DNA from: Aestuariibaculum suncheonense | Lineage (GTDB): Bacteria > Bacteroidota > Bacteroidia > Flavobacteriales > Flavobacteriaceae | DNA: 64,000 nt | Assembly: GCF_014596935.1 (NCBI RefSeq) | Contig: NZ_JACVXC010000003.1 | Span: forward strand, 310,001-374,000 | Direction: 5' to 3' | Shown here: positions 43,837 through 52,757 of the stretch, in pieces | Numbering within the stretch: the first letter of the stretch is position 1 | How the letters are laid out: every line of letters begins with the position of its first letter | Program-made: the position numbers and the translations under genes | Notes under the pieces: generated by a model | Database searches by the model: none | Told to the model about the DNA's origin: nothing | Seen by the model: only the letters and a program-made list of their open reading frames with translations

Positions 43837-44304
43837 TTAAAATTTTAATTTAGACCCAACGGTAAATGATTCTCTTAAGCCCGAAGTAAAATCTGTTTTT
43901 ATAGGATTATCATTTGAAGACCTATAATTAAACTGAGCATTAAACATTAAATTATTTGTAGGTTCGTATTCAATACCAAAGTTTGCATTCAACAAAGGGG
44001 AATCATTACCTGTTAAACCATCCTTAAACAACATTAAATTGACCCCACTAAACAACTTCCATTTTTCGTTTAATTTTACCTCAAATAAAACGGGCATTTC
44101 AAATTTTGAATAGATTCCAAAATCAACTATTTGCGCCTTCTGAATAATATTTAGATTACTATTAATTCTCAAAATATAAAAATCATTAGTTACTTCAAAT
44201 GTAGAGCCACTATCTTCAATCGAGCTTTTACATTGTAAATTCTGCCCATTTAAATGTAAAACTCCAATAAAAGCCAATATTTGAAATGTTAGTTTTTTAC
44301 TCAC
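43837..44304 (-). CDS. Putative outer-membrane beta-barrel protein
   Basis: 155 residues with a signal peptide ending near LNG. Alternating hydrophobic strands (FGIYSKFEMPVLFEVKLN, WKLFSGVNLMLF, NLMFNAQFNYRS) suggest a small barrel. It overlaps its upstream neighbour by 4 bases and so is translationally coupled to a second barrel-like protein. No specific family is recognised. Confidence 0.55.
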   Translation of the reverse strand: MSKKLTFQILAFIGVLHLNGQNLQCKSSIEDSGSTFEVTNDFYILRINSNLNIIQKAQIVDFGIYSKFEMPVLFEVKLNEKWKLFSGVNLMLFKDGLTGNDSPLLNANFGIEYEPTNNLMFNAQFNYRSSNDNPIKTDFTSGLRESFTVGSKLKF

Positions 44305-44804
44305 AACTTAAATTCAACACCTAATGATACCACATCAATATTAGGCCCTACATCAATAGAAGAATCCATATTAAATAATTTATAACCCAAAACAATATCT
44401 GTAGATTTAAAAAGTTCATATTGAATTTTTGGTGCAAAATAAAACCCGCTGGAATAAGGATGAGAATCTATAGCGAATGCATACCCCAAATCTATTCCAA
44501 AAGACAACTTTTCAGTTAAGTTAAAACGGCTGGTTAACGCTATTGGGAGCATTTTAATATCACCCCTGGCGGAAATTTTTAAACCGGATAAATCATATTC
44601 GTCACTTTTAAACCAATAAGACAACCCTGTGGTAAACCCAAAATCTAAATTCTTATTTATATTCACTAAATAAGTCGCGTCAAAAGCGAGAGCAAAATTA
44701 TTTACTCCTCCATTCGACCCTACACTTGTAGCGACTTTTAATTCTTGAGCTTGTAATTTAATTAATCCTAGAAATAGGAATAATAGCAGTAAGTTTCTTT
44801 TCAT
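44301..44804 (-). CDS. Outer-membrane beta-barrel protein
   Basis: 167 residues with a signal peptide (MKRNLLLLFLFLGLIKLQAQ). Repeated amphipathic strands (FALAFDATYLVNINKNLDFG, TGLSYWFKSDEYD, LTSRFNLTEKLSFGIDLGYA) end in an aromatic-free strand VVSLGVEFKL typical of eight-stranded barrels. It is first in a two-gene operon with the similar protein downstream. The role is unknown. Confidence 0.65.
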   Translation of the reverse strand: MKRNLLLLFLFLGLIKLQAQELKVATSVGSNGGVNNFALAFDATYLVNINKNLDFGFTTGLSYWFKSDEYDLSGLKISARGDIKMLPIALTSRFNLTEKLSFGIDLGYAFAIDSHPYSSGFYFAPKIQYELFKSTDIVLGYKLFNMDSSIDVGPNIDVVSLGVEFKL

Positions 44805-44908
44805 GATTGATTCAGTTTTTAAGATTAATAATACAAACCTAAGAATATATCATGTTAAAAATCTCACAATACAATCATAAAAAAACGACAATATATCGTT
44901 AAGAAAAA

Positions 44909-45325
44909 CTAAATAAAACTCTGGATAGCCAACTCGTAACTCTGCAAACCAAAGCCCAAAATAACGCCTTTCGCGTTAGGAGAAATATACGATTGATGTC
45001 TGAATTCCTCTCGACCAAACGTATTTGAAATATGAACTTCCACAACTGGTGTTTCAATACCTTTAATCGCATCGCCAATGCCTATTGACGTGTGCGTATA
45101 CGCACCTGCATTTAAAATCACACCGTTATAACTAAAACCGACCTCGTGTAATTTATTGATAATTTCTCCTTCTACATTCGACTGGTAATATTCTAAACTT
45201 ATACCTTCGTATTTTTCTTTGATGGTATCAAAAAACTCAGTAAAAGTTAAACTGCCGTAAATGGCTGGTTCACGCTTTCCTAATAAGTTTAAATTGGGAC
45301 CATTAATAATGAGTATCTTTTTCAT
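44909..45325 (-). CDS. aroQ: Type II 3-dehydroquinate dehydratase
   Basis: 138 residues, the expected size. The start KILIINGPNLNLLGKREPAIYG holds the catalytic Arg/Tyr loop (GKREPAIYG), GVILNAGAYTHTSIGIGDAI the substrate loop, and EVHISNTFGREEFRH the catalytic His and Arg. It catalyses the third step of the shikimate pathway. It sits 17 bases downstream of a hypothetical exported protein gene. Confidence 0.96.
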   Translation of the reverse strand: MKKILIINGPNLNLLGKREPAIYGSLTFTEFFDTIKEKYEGISLEYYQSNVEGEIINKLHEVGFSYNGVILNAGAYTHTSIGIGDAIKGIETPVVEVHISNTFGREEFRHQSYISPNAKGVILGFGLQSYELAIQSFI

Positions 45326-45342
45326 TTAAGTGTTTATCGTAC

Positions 45343-46221
45343 TTATTTAATTTTTAAAAAATCGATTTGTGTCTTCTCACCTTTCTTTAAATTAGACATG
45401 GCTTTTATACTATTATCACCATCTTTTAACTCTACAATAACAGTATTTGGTGCAATGCTTCCTTCGTTAACAGCATTAATCACAATAGAGGTCTTTCCAT
45501 CTATCAAATCTAGATTAATAACCTTTTGCGTATTGGTGGCTTCAAAATGAGTCAGCAACGATTTATCGTTAACTTTTATGTTTATTTTATCACCGTCTTC
45601 CTTGCCGCCATCATAAATAATTAAAGACACCGATTTTGATTTTGAAAATACACTTAGCGTTTGGTCCTTACGAAGGATGTTCATATTCAATGAATCCATC
45701 ATCTTCATAGAACTTAATTTTTCTTTAATACTATCGGAGACCTTTTTTGAATTATTGATCTTCTTAATTACCTTATCAAACTTAGCCTCCATTTTCTCTA
45801 ATGGACTCAACATTAATTCACCATTAACACACTTCGTGTTATCTGAAAATAAACCTATAAAATCAGCTTTAATTTTATCGCTCTTCTTAAACGTAAAGTC
45901 TCTTATTGTAGTATTAATAAAACAGAAATCATCCTGAGTTATCGGAGATTTGGTATACACAATTCCGGTTTCTCTAAAATTTAATTCCTTTTTATCTTCA
46001 TAATATTCACCTCTAATGATTGAACGCGTTTCATGCTCACCTCCCATTCCTGTTAGAGAATAGCCTTTTACTTTGCCCATATGTTCAGTTAGAGCTATTT
46101 TATATGATATATTAACCGTATCATTAATCCTTACAAATCCAATATATTCATAAGATTGCTGAGCATTTGAAAATATGGCTGTAAAGAAAAACAGAAAAAC
46201 AACAAGACACTTACGAAACAT
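45343..46221 (-). CDS. Exported protein of unknown function
   Basis: 292 residues from the ATG at 46221, which gives a good signal peptide (MFRKCLVVFLFFFTAIFSNAQ); an ATG ten codons earlier is also open. The product is Lys/Asp/Ser-rich, with likely beta-sheet domains at both ends (EYIGFVRINDTVNISYKIAL; KSVSLIIYDGGKEDGDKINI) and a charged middle helix (EKMEAKFDKVIKKINNSKK). I do not recognise a family. Confidence 0.6.
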   Translation of the reverse strand: MFRKCLVVFLFFFTAIFSNAQQSYEYIGFVRINDTVNISYKIALTEHMGKVKGYSLTGMGGEHETRSIIRGEYYEDKKELNFRETGIVYTKSPITQDDFCFINTTIRDFTFKKSDKIKADFIGLFSDNTKCVNGELMLSPLEKMEAKFDKVIKKINNSKKVSDSIKEKLSSMKMMDSLNMNILRKDQTLSVFSKSKSVSLIIYDGGKEDGDKINIKVNDKSLLTHFEATNTQKVINLDLIDGKTSIVINAVNEGSIAPNTVIVELKDGDNSIKAMSNLKKGEKTQIDFLKIK

Positions 46222-46268
46222 ATTTGGATTTTTAATAAATTGTATAAACAAACATAAAATAATTAATT

Positions 46269-46601
46269 ATGAAAATTAAATTTTTACTGACATTATTAGC
46301 GGTGTTAACTACGTACTCGGTAAGCTACGCTTCTTTTCCTGTTCAGAGGACTGTAAACACTGTTACAGAACTAACATCAAACTCTACAAATGAAATTTTA
46401 ACCCCCATCACTTCTTCTGTAGTTTCTCAAAACAAATGGGTTGGAGTCGCTTTATGGTTCTTTTTAGGTTGGCCGTTTGCCGCTCATCGTTGGTATTATA
46501 AAAAACCAGTACTAATTAATATTTTATTCATCATAACTATTGCTGGTTTGGGAATCTGGGGAATTGTAGATCTAATTAATATTTTATCAGACAACTTTTA
46601 A
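46269..46601 (+). CDS. TM2-like small membrane protein (first of a tandem pair)
   Basis: 110 residues. A signal peptide or first helix (FLLTLLAVLTTYSVSYASFP) is followed by a low-complexity Thr/Ser linker and a TM2-like hairpin: VALWFFLGWPFAAHRWYYKKP, then ILFIITIAGLGIWGIVDLIN. The order FFLG-HRWYY-GIW-DLI is that of the TM2 domain. The leader before the ATG (ACAAACATAAAA-ATTAATT) is shared with the next gene. The function is unknown. Confidence 0.78.
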   Translation: MKIKFLLTLLAVLTTYSVSYASFPVQRTVNTVTELTSNSTNEILTPITSSVVSQNKWVGVALWFFLGWPFAAHRWYYKKPVLINILFIITIAGLGIWGIVDLINILSDNF

Positions 46602-46624
46602 AAATTTTTACTGAAATATATTGT

Positions 46625-46653
46625 AAATCCGAAGTAATCTCACTTCGGATTTA
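46625..46653 (+). terminator. Terminator after the first TM2-like gene
   Basis: AAATCCGAAG-taatctca-CTTCGGATTT with T-rich sequence after it. Confidence 0.8.
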
Positions 46654-46819
46654 TTCTTTTTTAAATAATACAACTGACCAGATAAGTGAACATTATTTTC
46701 CACATATTTTAACTAGGTAAGAAAAACTGATTTAAAGACGAAAGAAAATAACTAAATGTTTTTTAGATAGATACAGGATTTTTTATTAAATTGTATCAAC
46801 AAACATAAAACGATTAATT

Positions 46820-47152
46820 ATGAAATTTAAAATTTTACTTACATTATTGGTAGCTTTATTTTCGTTCTCTGCAAGCTACGCATCTTTTCCTGTAAAAAGA
46901 ACTGTTAGCACCGCTACAGAAATCACAACCGGTGATTCTACAACCACAGAAGTGTTAACGCCAATTGCTTCTGCAGTGGGCGACAACTTAGTAGTGGGTA
47001 TTCTGTTATGGTTCTTCCTAGGATGGGCTGCAGGACACAGATGGTACTACGGAAAACCAATCCTTTGGAACATTGTGTTCATTTTAACAGCTGGTGGATT
47101 AGGTGTTTGGTGGATTATCGATTTAATTAATATGATTACTGGTAGATTTTAA
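46820..47152 (+). CDS. TM2-like small membrane protein (second of the pair)
   Basis: 110 residues, a clear paralogue of the gene at 46269: same length, same signal segment (FSASYASFPVKRTVSTATEI) and TM2-like core (ILLWFFLGWAAGHRWYYGKP, GLGVWWIIDLIN). The bases before the ATG match those of the first copy, so each copy has its own promoter and terminator and the duplication took the whole transcription unit. Confidence 0.78.
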   Translation: MKFKILLTLLVALFSFSASYASFPVKRTVSTATEITTGDSTTTEVLTPIASAVGDNLVVGILLWFFLGWAAGHRWYYGKPILWNIVFILTAGGLGVWWIIDLINMITGRF

Positions 47153-47236
47153 AATTTAATGACATAATTATTACCAACAATCAACCAAAATTAAATCATA
47201 ACCATTTAGTATTAATGCTAATCTTACTTGATAAAA

Positions 47237-47270
47237 AAAAGGCCGAAAGTATTCTTTCGGCTTTTTTTTA
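47237..47270 (+). terminator. Terminator after the second TM2-like gene
   Basis: AAAAGGCCGAAAG-tatt-CTTTCGGCTTTTTTTT. Confidence 0.9.
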
Positions 47271-47335
47271 CTTATCTCCACTTTTTTAAATGTCTTAGAA
47301 CTGCTCAAAGCTGAAAATAATTTACTTTTATCCCT

Positions 47336-48232
47336 ATGAAATGGGAAAACGCTTTAAAAGACTATCAGTTATACTTAAAGATTGAACGTGGTTTATCTCA
47401 AAACTCCATCGATAACTATACTTTAGACATCAGAAAGCTTATAAAATACTTAGAAGCTCATAATGATACTATTTCACCTGTTGATATAAAAACCGAAAGC
47501 ATTCAGCAATTTATTTATGAGACAGCTAAAAATGTAAATGCCAGATCGCAGTCCAGATTAATATCTGGCTTGCGCAGCTTTTTTAGCTATCTCGTTTTTG
47601 AAGACTACCGGGAAACCAACCCGCTGGACCTTATAGAATCTCCTAAAATAGGGCGAAAACTTCCCGACACCTTATCTGAAGAAGAAATCGATAAACTTAT
47701 TGCGGCAATTGATTTAAGCAAACCGGAAGGCGAACGCAACAGAGCCATTTTGGAAACGCTTTATGGTTGTGGCTTGCGTGTAAGCGAACTCATCAGCTTA
47801 AAACTTTCCGATTTATTTTTTGATGAAGGCTTTATTAAAGTAACAGGAAAAGGTGACAAACAACGTTTTGTACCCATTGTGGAAGTAACTCAGAAATACA
47901 TCAATATTTACAGAAAGGAAATTCGAAATCATCTGCCTGTTCAACCTGGGCATGAGGATACACTATTTTTAAATCGTCGTGGTAAACAACTAACACGTGC
48001 CATGATTTTTACCATTATCAAACAACTAGCTGAAAAAATAGGATTAAAAAAGAGTATTTCGCCGCATACCTTCCGACATTCGTTTGCCACGCATTTACTG
48101 CAAAACGATGCCGATTTACGCTCTATTCAATTGATGTTGGGGCATGAAAGTATCACCACAACCGAAATTTACGTACATCTCGATAAAAGCCATTTAACCA
48201 AAGTGGTAGAAAAATACCACCCGAGAAAATAA
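47336..48232 (+). CDS. xerD: Tyrosine recombinase XerD-like (chromosome dimer resolution)
   Basis: 298 residues. An N-terminal SAM-like domain (YQLYLKIERGLSQNSIDNYTLD) is followed by the catalytic domain with Arg in YGCGLRVSELISLKL near 150, His-x-x-Arg in HTFRHSFATHLL near 245, and His plus Tyr in MLGHESITTTEIYVHLD near 270. The full Arg-His-Arg-His-Tyr set is present, unlike the integrase at 10124. It likely resolves chromosome dimers at dif. Confidence 0.94.
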   Translation: MKWENALKDYQLYLKIERGLSQNSIDNYTLDIRKLIKYLEAHNDTISPVDIKTESIQQFIYETAKNVNARSQSRLISGLRSFFSYLVFEDYRETNPLDLIESPKIGRKLPDTLSEEEIDKLIAAIDLSKPEGERNRAILETLYGCGLRVSELISLKLSDLFFDEGFIKVTGKGDKQRFVPIVEVTQKYINIYRKEIRNHLPVQPGHEDTLFLNRRGKQLTRAMIFTIIKQLAEKIGLKKSISPHTFRHSFATHLLQNDADLRSIQLMLGHESITTTEIYVHLDKSHLTKVVEKYHPRK

Positions 48233-48260
48233 AAAACGCTTAAAAAGAAAACTTTTGTAA

Positions 48261-48337
48261 ACCTGAACTTATTTCAGGTGCTCCTATTTAGATTACTCCT
48301 CTTTTTCAGTAGTCTCAAATAAATTCAGGATGACAAT
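48261..48337. repeat. Possible decayed flavobacterial intergenic repeat
   Basis: ACCTGAACTTATTTCAGGT (48261-48279) is a hairpin and is followed after about 40 bases by AAATAAATTCAGGATGACAA, which resembles the frequent CATCCTGAATTTATTTCAGGAT repeats of this family. Only one locus is seen here, so the assignment rests on memory of the pattern. Confidence 0.3.
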
Positions 48338-48436
48338 TGAAACTAGATATTGTAAAGAAATGTTATTACGAGAAATTTTCGTTTCGAAATAATCGCATCA
48401 AAATTTAACCAACGTAGTCAAGATATTCTGAAAAAT

Positions 48437-48468
48437 AAAAAAGCCTCAACTTGTGTTGAGGCTTTTTT
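48437..48468. terminator. Terminator between xerD and rny
   Basis: AAAAAAGCCTCAAC-ttgt-GTTGAGGCTTTTTT. Its closeness to the rny stop makes it mainly the rny terminator. Confidence 0.9.
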
Positions 48469-48487
48469 ATTTATGCTATAACGATAA

Positions 48488-50062
48488 TTATTTCGCAATA
48501 TTTACCGCTCTGGTTTCTCTGATTACCGTTACTTTTACTTGTCCAGGATAAGTCATATCTGTTTGAACTTTCTGTGAGATGTTAAATGATAAATCTGCCG
48601 CTTTTTGATCGTCTACTTTTTCACTTTCAACAATTACACGTAATTCACGTCCTGCCTGAATAGCGTATGCTTTCTTAACACCGTTAAATCCGAAAGCAAT
48701 ATCTTCAAGATCTTTTAAACGTTGAATATAGCTATCTAATACCTGACGTCTTGCGCCTGGTCTTGCGCCTGAAATCGCATCACATACTTGAATAATCGGC
48801 GCTAGTAACGATTTCATTTCAATCTCGTCGTGGTGAGCCCCAATCGCGTTACATACATCTTCCTTCTCTCCAAACTTCTCAGCCCACTGCATACCTAAAA
48901 TAGCGTGAGGCGTTTCCATATCGGCTTCTGCATCCGGCACTTTTCCTATATCATGTAATAATCCGGCACGCTTCGCTAATTTTGGATTTAACCCTAATTC
49001 TGCTGCCATCACGCCACAAAGCTTAGCCACTTCACGCGAGTGTTGTAATAAGTTTTGTCCGTAAGAAGAACGGTATTTCATTCGACCTACCATCTTAATT
49101 AACTCAGGGTGTAAGTTGTGAATCCCTAAATCAATTACCGTACGTTTACCAACTTCAATAATCTCCTGCTCGATTTGCTTTTGTGTTTTTTGAACCACCT
49201 CTTCAATACGAGCTGGATGAATACGACCATCGGTTACTAACTTGTGTAACGATAAACGCGCCACTTCACGACGCACAGCATCAAAACAAGACAGAATAAT
49301 CGCTTCCGGTGTATCATCTACAATAATTTCCACACCTGTAGCGGCTTCAATCGCACGGATATTACGTCCTTCACGACCAATAATTCTACCTTTAACATCA
49401 TCAGATTCGATGTTGAATACAGACACACAGTTATCTACAGCTTCTTCTGTACCTATGCGCTGAATGGTGTTGATTATAACTTTCTTCGCCTCTTGTTCTG
49501 CAGTTAATTTAGCTTCTTCTAAAGAACTTTGAATATAAGCCATAGCGTCATTTCTTGCTTCGCCTTTTAAAGACTCTATAAGTTGCGCTTTAGCTTCTTC
49601 AGCTGATAAACTCGAGATAACTTCCAGTTGTTCTACCTGACTTTTGTGTAAACGATCGATTTCCTCCTGCTTCTTATCTAAAACATCCAGTCTGTGATCA
49701 TAGTCTTTTAATTTCGCCTCTAAACTTTCGTTAAGTTTTTTGTTTTTGGCTAATTCACTGGAAACCTGAGACTCCTTATCGCGTGTGCGCTTTTCGGCTT
49801 CTGCCATTTTTTTGTCACGAGATAAAATGACCTTTTCGTGCTCCGATTTAAGTTCGATGAATTTTTCTTTAGCCTGAAGAATTTTATCTTTTTTTATCGA
49901 CTCGCCCTCACTGTTGGCTTCCTTGATAATTAAACTGGCACTTTTTTTAGCTTCCTTTACCAGCTTAGACGCATTATTTTTTTCTAATACTTTAGCAATA
50001 ACAAAACCTATTGCTATCCCTAATATTCCCCCTCCTGCAATTAATATAATTGAGTTATCCAT
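48488..50062 (-). CDS. rny: Ribonuclease Y
   Basis: 524 residues. An N-terminal membrane anchor ([22 protein letters not shown]) is followed by a long charged coiled coil (to about 200), a KH domain ([25 protein letters not shown] near 225) and an HD domain ([37 protein letters not shown]). It is the endoribonuclease that starts mRNA decay at the membrane. It lies downstream of zapA with a structured RNA between them. Confidence 0.96.
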   Translation of the reverse strand: MDNSIILIAGGGILGIAIGFVIAKVLEKNNASKLVKEAKKSASLIIKEANSEGESIKKDKILQAKEKFIELKSEHEKVILSRDKKMAEAEKRTRDKESQVSSELAKNKKLNESLEAKLKDYDHRLDVLDKKQEEIDRLHKSQVEQLEVISSLSAEEAKAQLIESLKGEARNDAMAYIQSSLEEAKLTAEQEAKKVIINTIQRIGTEEAVDNCVSVFNIESDDVKGRIIGREGRNIRAIEAATGVEIIVDDTPEAIILSCFDAVRREVARLSLHKLVTDGRIHPARIEEVVQKTQKQIEQEIIEVGKRTVIDLGIHNLHPELIKMVGRMKYRSSYGQNLLQHSREVAKLCGVMAAELGLNPKLAKRAGLLHDIGKVPDAEADMETPHAILGMQWAEKFGEKEDVCNAIGAHHDEIEMKSLLAPIIQVCDAISGARPGARRQVLDSYIQRLKDLEDIAFGFNGVKKAYAIQAGRELRVIVESEKVDDQKAADLSFNISQKVQTDMTYPGQVKVTVIRETRAVNIAK

Positions 50063-50088
50063 TGTTGATTTTAGTTGATTTAAACATA

Positions 50089-50262
50089 TAAAAAAGCCCG
50101 CACCAGTATAAAGTTTTGTATAAACTCCTTAAAAACAAGTTTAGGGTTAACAAGCTGATCAAGGGTCTGCTCAAGGCAGCATGCTTTAACAACTTAAACT
50201 CACCCTTTTTAAAGAATTAACGTTGAGTTTATCAAAAAAAATCACTAATGCAGGCAGTATTT
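50089..50262 (-). ncRNA. 6S-Flavo-like RNA
   Basis: On the minus strand the region folds as one long imperfect hairpin. The outer stem, GCCTGCATTAGT (50255-50244) with ACTGGTGCGGGC (50107-50096), pairs at all 12 positions including three G-U pairs. An inner stem, ATAAACTC with GAGTTTAT, follows, then A/T-rich pairs toward a GCTG...CAGC tip. The outer stem is followed by a T-run, as in a terminator. 6S RNA lies next to zapA in many bacteria, and a 6S-Flavo class is known in Flavobacteria; it would mimic an open promoter and bind RNA polymerase. The assignment is by structure and position, not by a covariance search. Confidence 0.68.
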
Positions 50263-50283
50263 TAAACTTATTTTAAAGAACGC

Positions 50284-50577
50284 TTAAGAGACCAAATAAG
50301 ACTGAAGCAAATCGTTTAATGCACTTAATTTATCTTCTACATGTTCATTAACATGTTCCTTATCTATTGATTTCTGTTCTACTTGCGCGGCAAACTGTAA
50401 GGCACACATAGCTAACACATCTTGCTTATCGCGAACAGAATAACTTTGCTCAAACTGCTTAATCATTGCCTCGATATTTTTAGCCGCTTTACGTAATCCT
50501 TCTTCTTGACTCGGGTCAATATTTAAAGGATATACCCTATTTGCTATAGATAGCTTTATTTTAAGCTTGTCTGACAT
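50284..50577 (-). CDS. zapA: Cell division protein ZapA
   Basis: 97 residues. It starts SDKLKIKLSIANRVYPLNIDPSQEEGLRKAAKNIEAMI, matching the ZapA fold, and has a C-terminal helix for dimerisation. It bundles FtsZ filaments at the division ring. The coiled-coil protein gene lies 15 bases upstream and likely shares the transcript; the 6S-like RNA follows. Confidence 0.92.
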   Translation of the reverse strand: MSDKLKIKLSIANRVYPLNIDPSQEEGLRKAAKNIEAMIKQFEQSYSVRDKQDVLAMCALQFAAQVEQKSIDKEHVNEHVEDKLSALNDLLQSYLVS

Positions 50578-50592
50578 TGATTCGATTTAGCT

Positions 50593-50883
50593 TTAATCGG
50601 AGAGTTGAGCAATACAATGATCTATATCTCTAATTAAAGCATTTATTTTAAGCTTAGTTTCTCTTTTATTTTCGTCACTGCCAAGTATTGTATTTGCCAT
50701 TATAAGAGCTTCATATTTCTCTTCCCAATTTGCAATACGTTCTTTTTGGGCCGAAATTTCTTGTCTTGAAGCTACTAAATCGTCCTTTAGCTTCGAGTTT
50801 TCAAGCTTCAAAAGCTCTAATCTATGTAATACTTTGCTAATTTTGCTTTCTAAAGAATCTACAATATCTTCAATATTACCCAT
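50593..50883 (-). CDS. Small coiled-coil protein upstream of zapA
   Basis: 96 residues from the ATG at 50883 (an ATG two codons earlier is also open). Nearly the whole chain is helical coiled coil (VDSLESKISKVLHRLELLKLEN, KLKDDLVASRQEISAQKERI). It may work with ZapA, as ZapB does in Enterobacteria, but similarity to ZapB is only in form. The pairing with zapA is the main evidence. Confidence 0.75.
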   Translation of the reverse strand: MGNIEDIVDSLESKISKVLHRLELLKLENSKLKDDLVASRQEISAQKERIANWEEKYEALIMANTILGSDENKRETKLKINALIRDIDHCIAQLSD

Positions 50884-51058
50884 TTGCAAATTTCAATACT
50901 TATTACACAAAGTTAACATACATTGGTATAAATAACAATTGTTTTTTAATAAAATTTCAAATTTGTCGTTATTACTCTAAATCAACAAAATGGCTTGATA
51001 TTTCTTTTATTTTTGCAGTATCATACCAAATTTATAACTTAGCAACAACTACTTTTTT

Positions 51059-52750
51059 ATGAGATTAGTCCTATTTCTACTTACAACCTTTTCTTTAATT
51101 ACTCAGGCTCAAAACCCTTACCCTCAGGATTATTTTGGCCACCCTTTGGAAGTGCCTCTAATTCTCTCCGGAACCTTTGCTGAATTACGCTCCAATCATT
51201 TTCATTCAGGAATGGATATAAAAACACAGCAACGTGAAGGCCTTAGGGTTATAGCAGCTGCCGATGGTTTTGTAAGTCGCATAAAAATTTCTCATTACGG
51301 ATATGGTAAAGCACTGTATATCACCCACCCTAACGGATACACAACTGTTTATGCTCATTTACAGAAATTTGCTCCAGAAATTGAAGCATACGTAAAAGAA
51401 CGCCAATACGAAGCCGAATCGTATGAAATTGAATTATTTCCTTCGGCCAACGAGATACGGGTAAACAAAGGTGAACATGTGGCTTTTAGTGGGAATACGG
51501 GAGGTTCTGGTGGACCTCACCTGCATTTCGAAATCAGAAACAAGGATGAACACACCCTAAACCCGATGCTTTTTGGTATCAGCATAGCCGATACAACCAA
51601 ACCAACCATCAAATCCATTTATGCTTATCCTTTAAACGATTCGTCTACAGTCAACAATTCAGGCAAAAAACAAAAGCTTAGATTAATTCCAATGGCTTCA
51701 GGCGACTACACTACCGAAAATATAGAGGCTTACGGAACTATTGGTATTGGTATCGAAACGAACGACAGGCAAAATTTGGCAGCAAACTCAAATGGCGTGT
51801 ACCAGATTCAATCATTTTTAAACGGTAATCAGAATTTCGAAATAAATTTTAAGTCCTTTTCATTTGATGAAACCCGAAACATCAATCAGCTTATCGATTA
51901 CGAACACTATACCGAAACCAAACATCGCATACAACGATTGTTTAATCAAAACAATACCTTAAGCTTATACAGCCCTGAATTTAATAACGGCCATTTGACT
52001 ATTAAAGACAGTACTAATGCTATTTATAAAATTCGGGTGGTGGATTATGAGGATAATGATGCCTGGGTAACCATTAATATCAAAGGAAATAAAACCGACA
52101 TATCACAGTCTGCTACTGAACAAAAAACACCTTATTATATATACGCGAACCAAAGCACCAATTTAAAGTCTGGTAATGTGTCTGTTCATTTTTACCCTGA
52201 AACGTTTTACAAAAATTTCTATATCGATTTTAAGGTTAAGAATGACACGCTAACGCTTCATAAAGACATTATACCTACAAGGAATAATTTCAATATCAAT
52301 TTCAACGTGAGTCATTATAAAGGTGCAGATAAAGATAAATTGTATGTTTCCAGATTAGTTGGACGAAAAAGCAACTATCCGGTATACACCGAAACAAAAA
52401 GAGTTGGAGACACCTTAATAGCTAGTACGAAGTATTTAGGTTCTTATACGCTTACTGCCGATACAATGAAGCCAACCATTACACCTGTAAACTTTAAAAA
52501 CGAACAATGGCTTAGCAATTATCGCTTTCTAAAATTGAAAATTGACGATTCTGGTTCAGGCATTTCAAATTACAGAGCCACCATAAATGGTAAGTGGATT
52601 TTAATGGAGTACGAATACAAAAACAACACACTTACTTTCGACTTTAATGACCATATTTCAACCGAAACCAAAAATAATTTCAAACTTATAGTTACCGATA
52701 ATGTGGGAAATAGTTCTACATTTGAGTCTGTATTCTATAGAAAAAACTAA
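51059..52750 (+). CDS. Exported M23-family metallopeptidase
   Basis: 563 residues with a signal peptide (LVLFLLTTFSLITQAQ). The LytM/M23 core is at residues about 45-175: NHFHSGMDIKTQ (zinc His and Asp), TVYAHLQKF and GGPHLHFEIRNK (catalytic HLHFE). A long C-terminal beta-rich region follows. It likely cuts peptidoglycan cross-links or serves as a regulator of amidases. It overlaps no gene, but the next gene starts only 7 bases after its stop. Confidence 0.93.
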   Translation: MRLVLFLLTTFSLITQAQNPYPQDYFGHPLEVPLILSGTFAELRSNHFHSGMDIKTQQREGLRVIAAADGFVSRIKISHYGYGKALYITHPNGYTTVYAHLQKFAPEIEAYVKERQYEAESYEIELFPSANEIRVNKGEHVAFSGNTGGSGGPHLHFEIRNKDEHTLNPMLFGISIADTTKPTIKSIYAYPLNDSSTVNNSGKKQKLRLIPMASGDYTTENIEAYGTIGIGIETNDRQNLAANSNGVYQIQSFLNGNQNFEINFKSFSFDETRNINQLIDYEHYTETKHRIQRLFNQNNTLSLYSPEFNNGHLTIKDSTNAIYKIRVVDYEDNDAWVTINIKGNKTDISQSATEQKTPYYIYANQSTNLKSGNVSVHFYPETFYKNFYIDFKVKNDTLTLHKDIIPTRNNFNINFNVSHYKGADKDKLYVSRLVGRKSNYPVYTETKRVGDTLIASTKYLGSYTLTADTMKPTITPVNFKNEQWLSNYRFLKLKIDDSGSGISNYRATINGKWILMEYEYKNNTLTFDFNDHISTETKNNFKLIVTDNVGNSSTFESVFYRKN

Positions 52751-52757
52751 ATATCTT

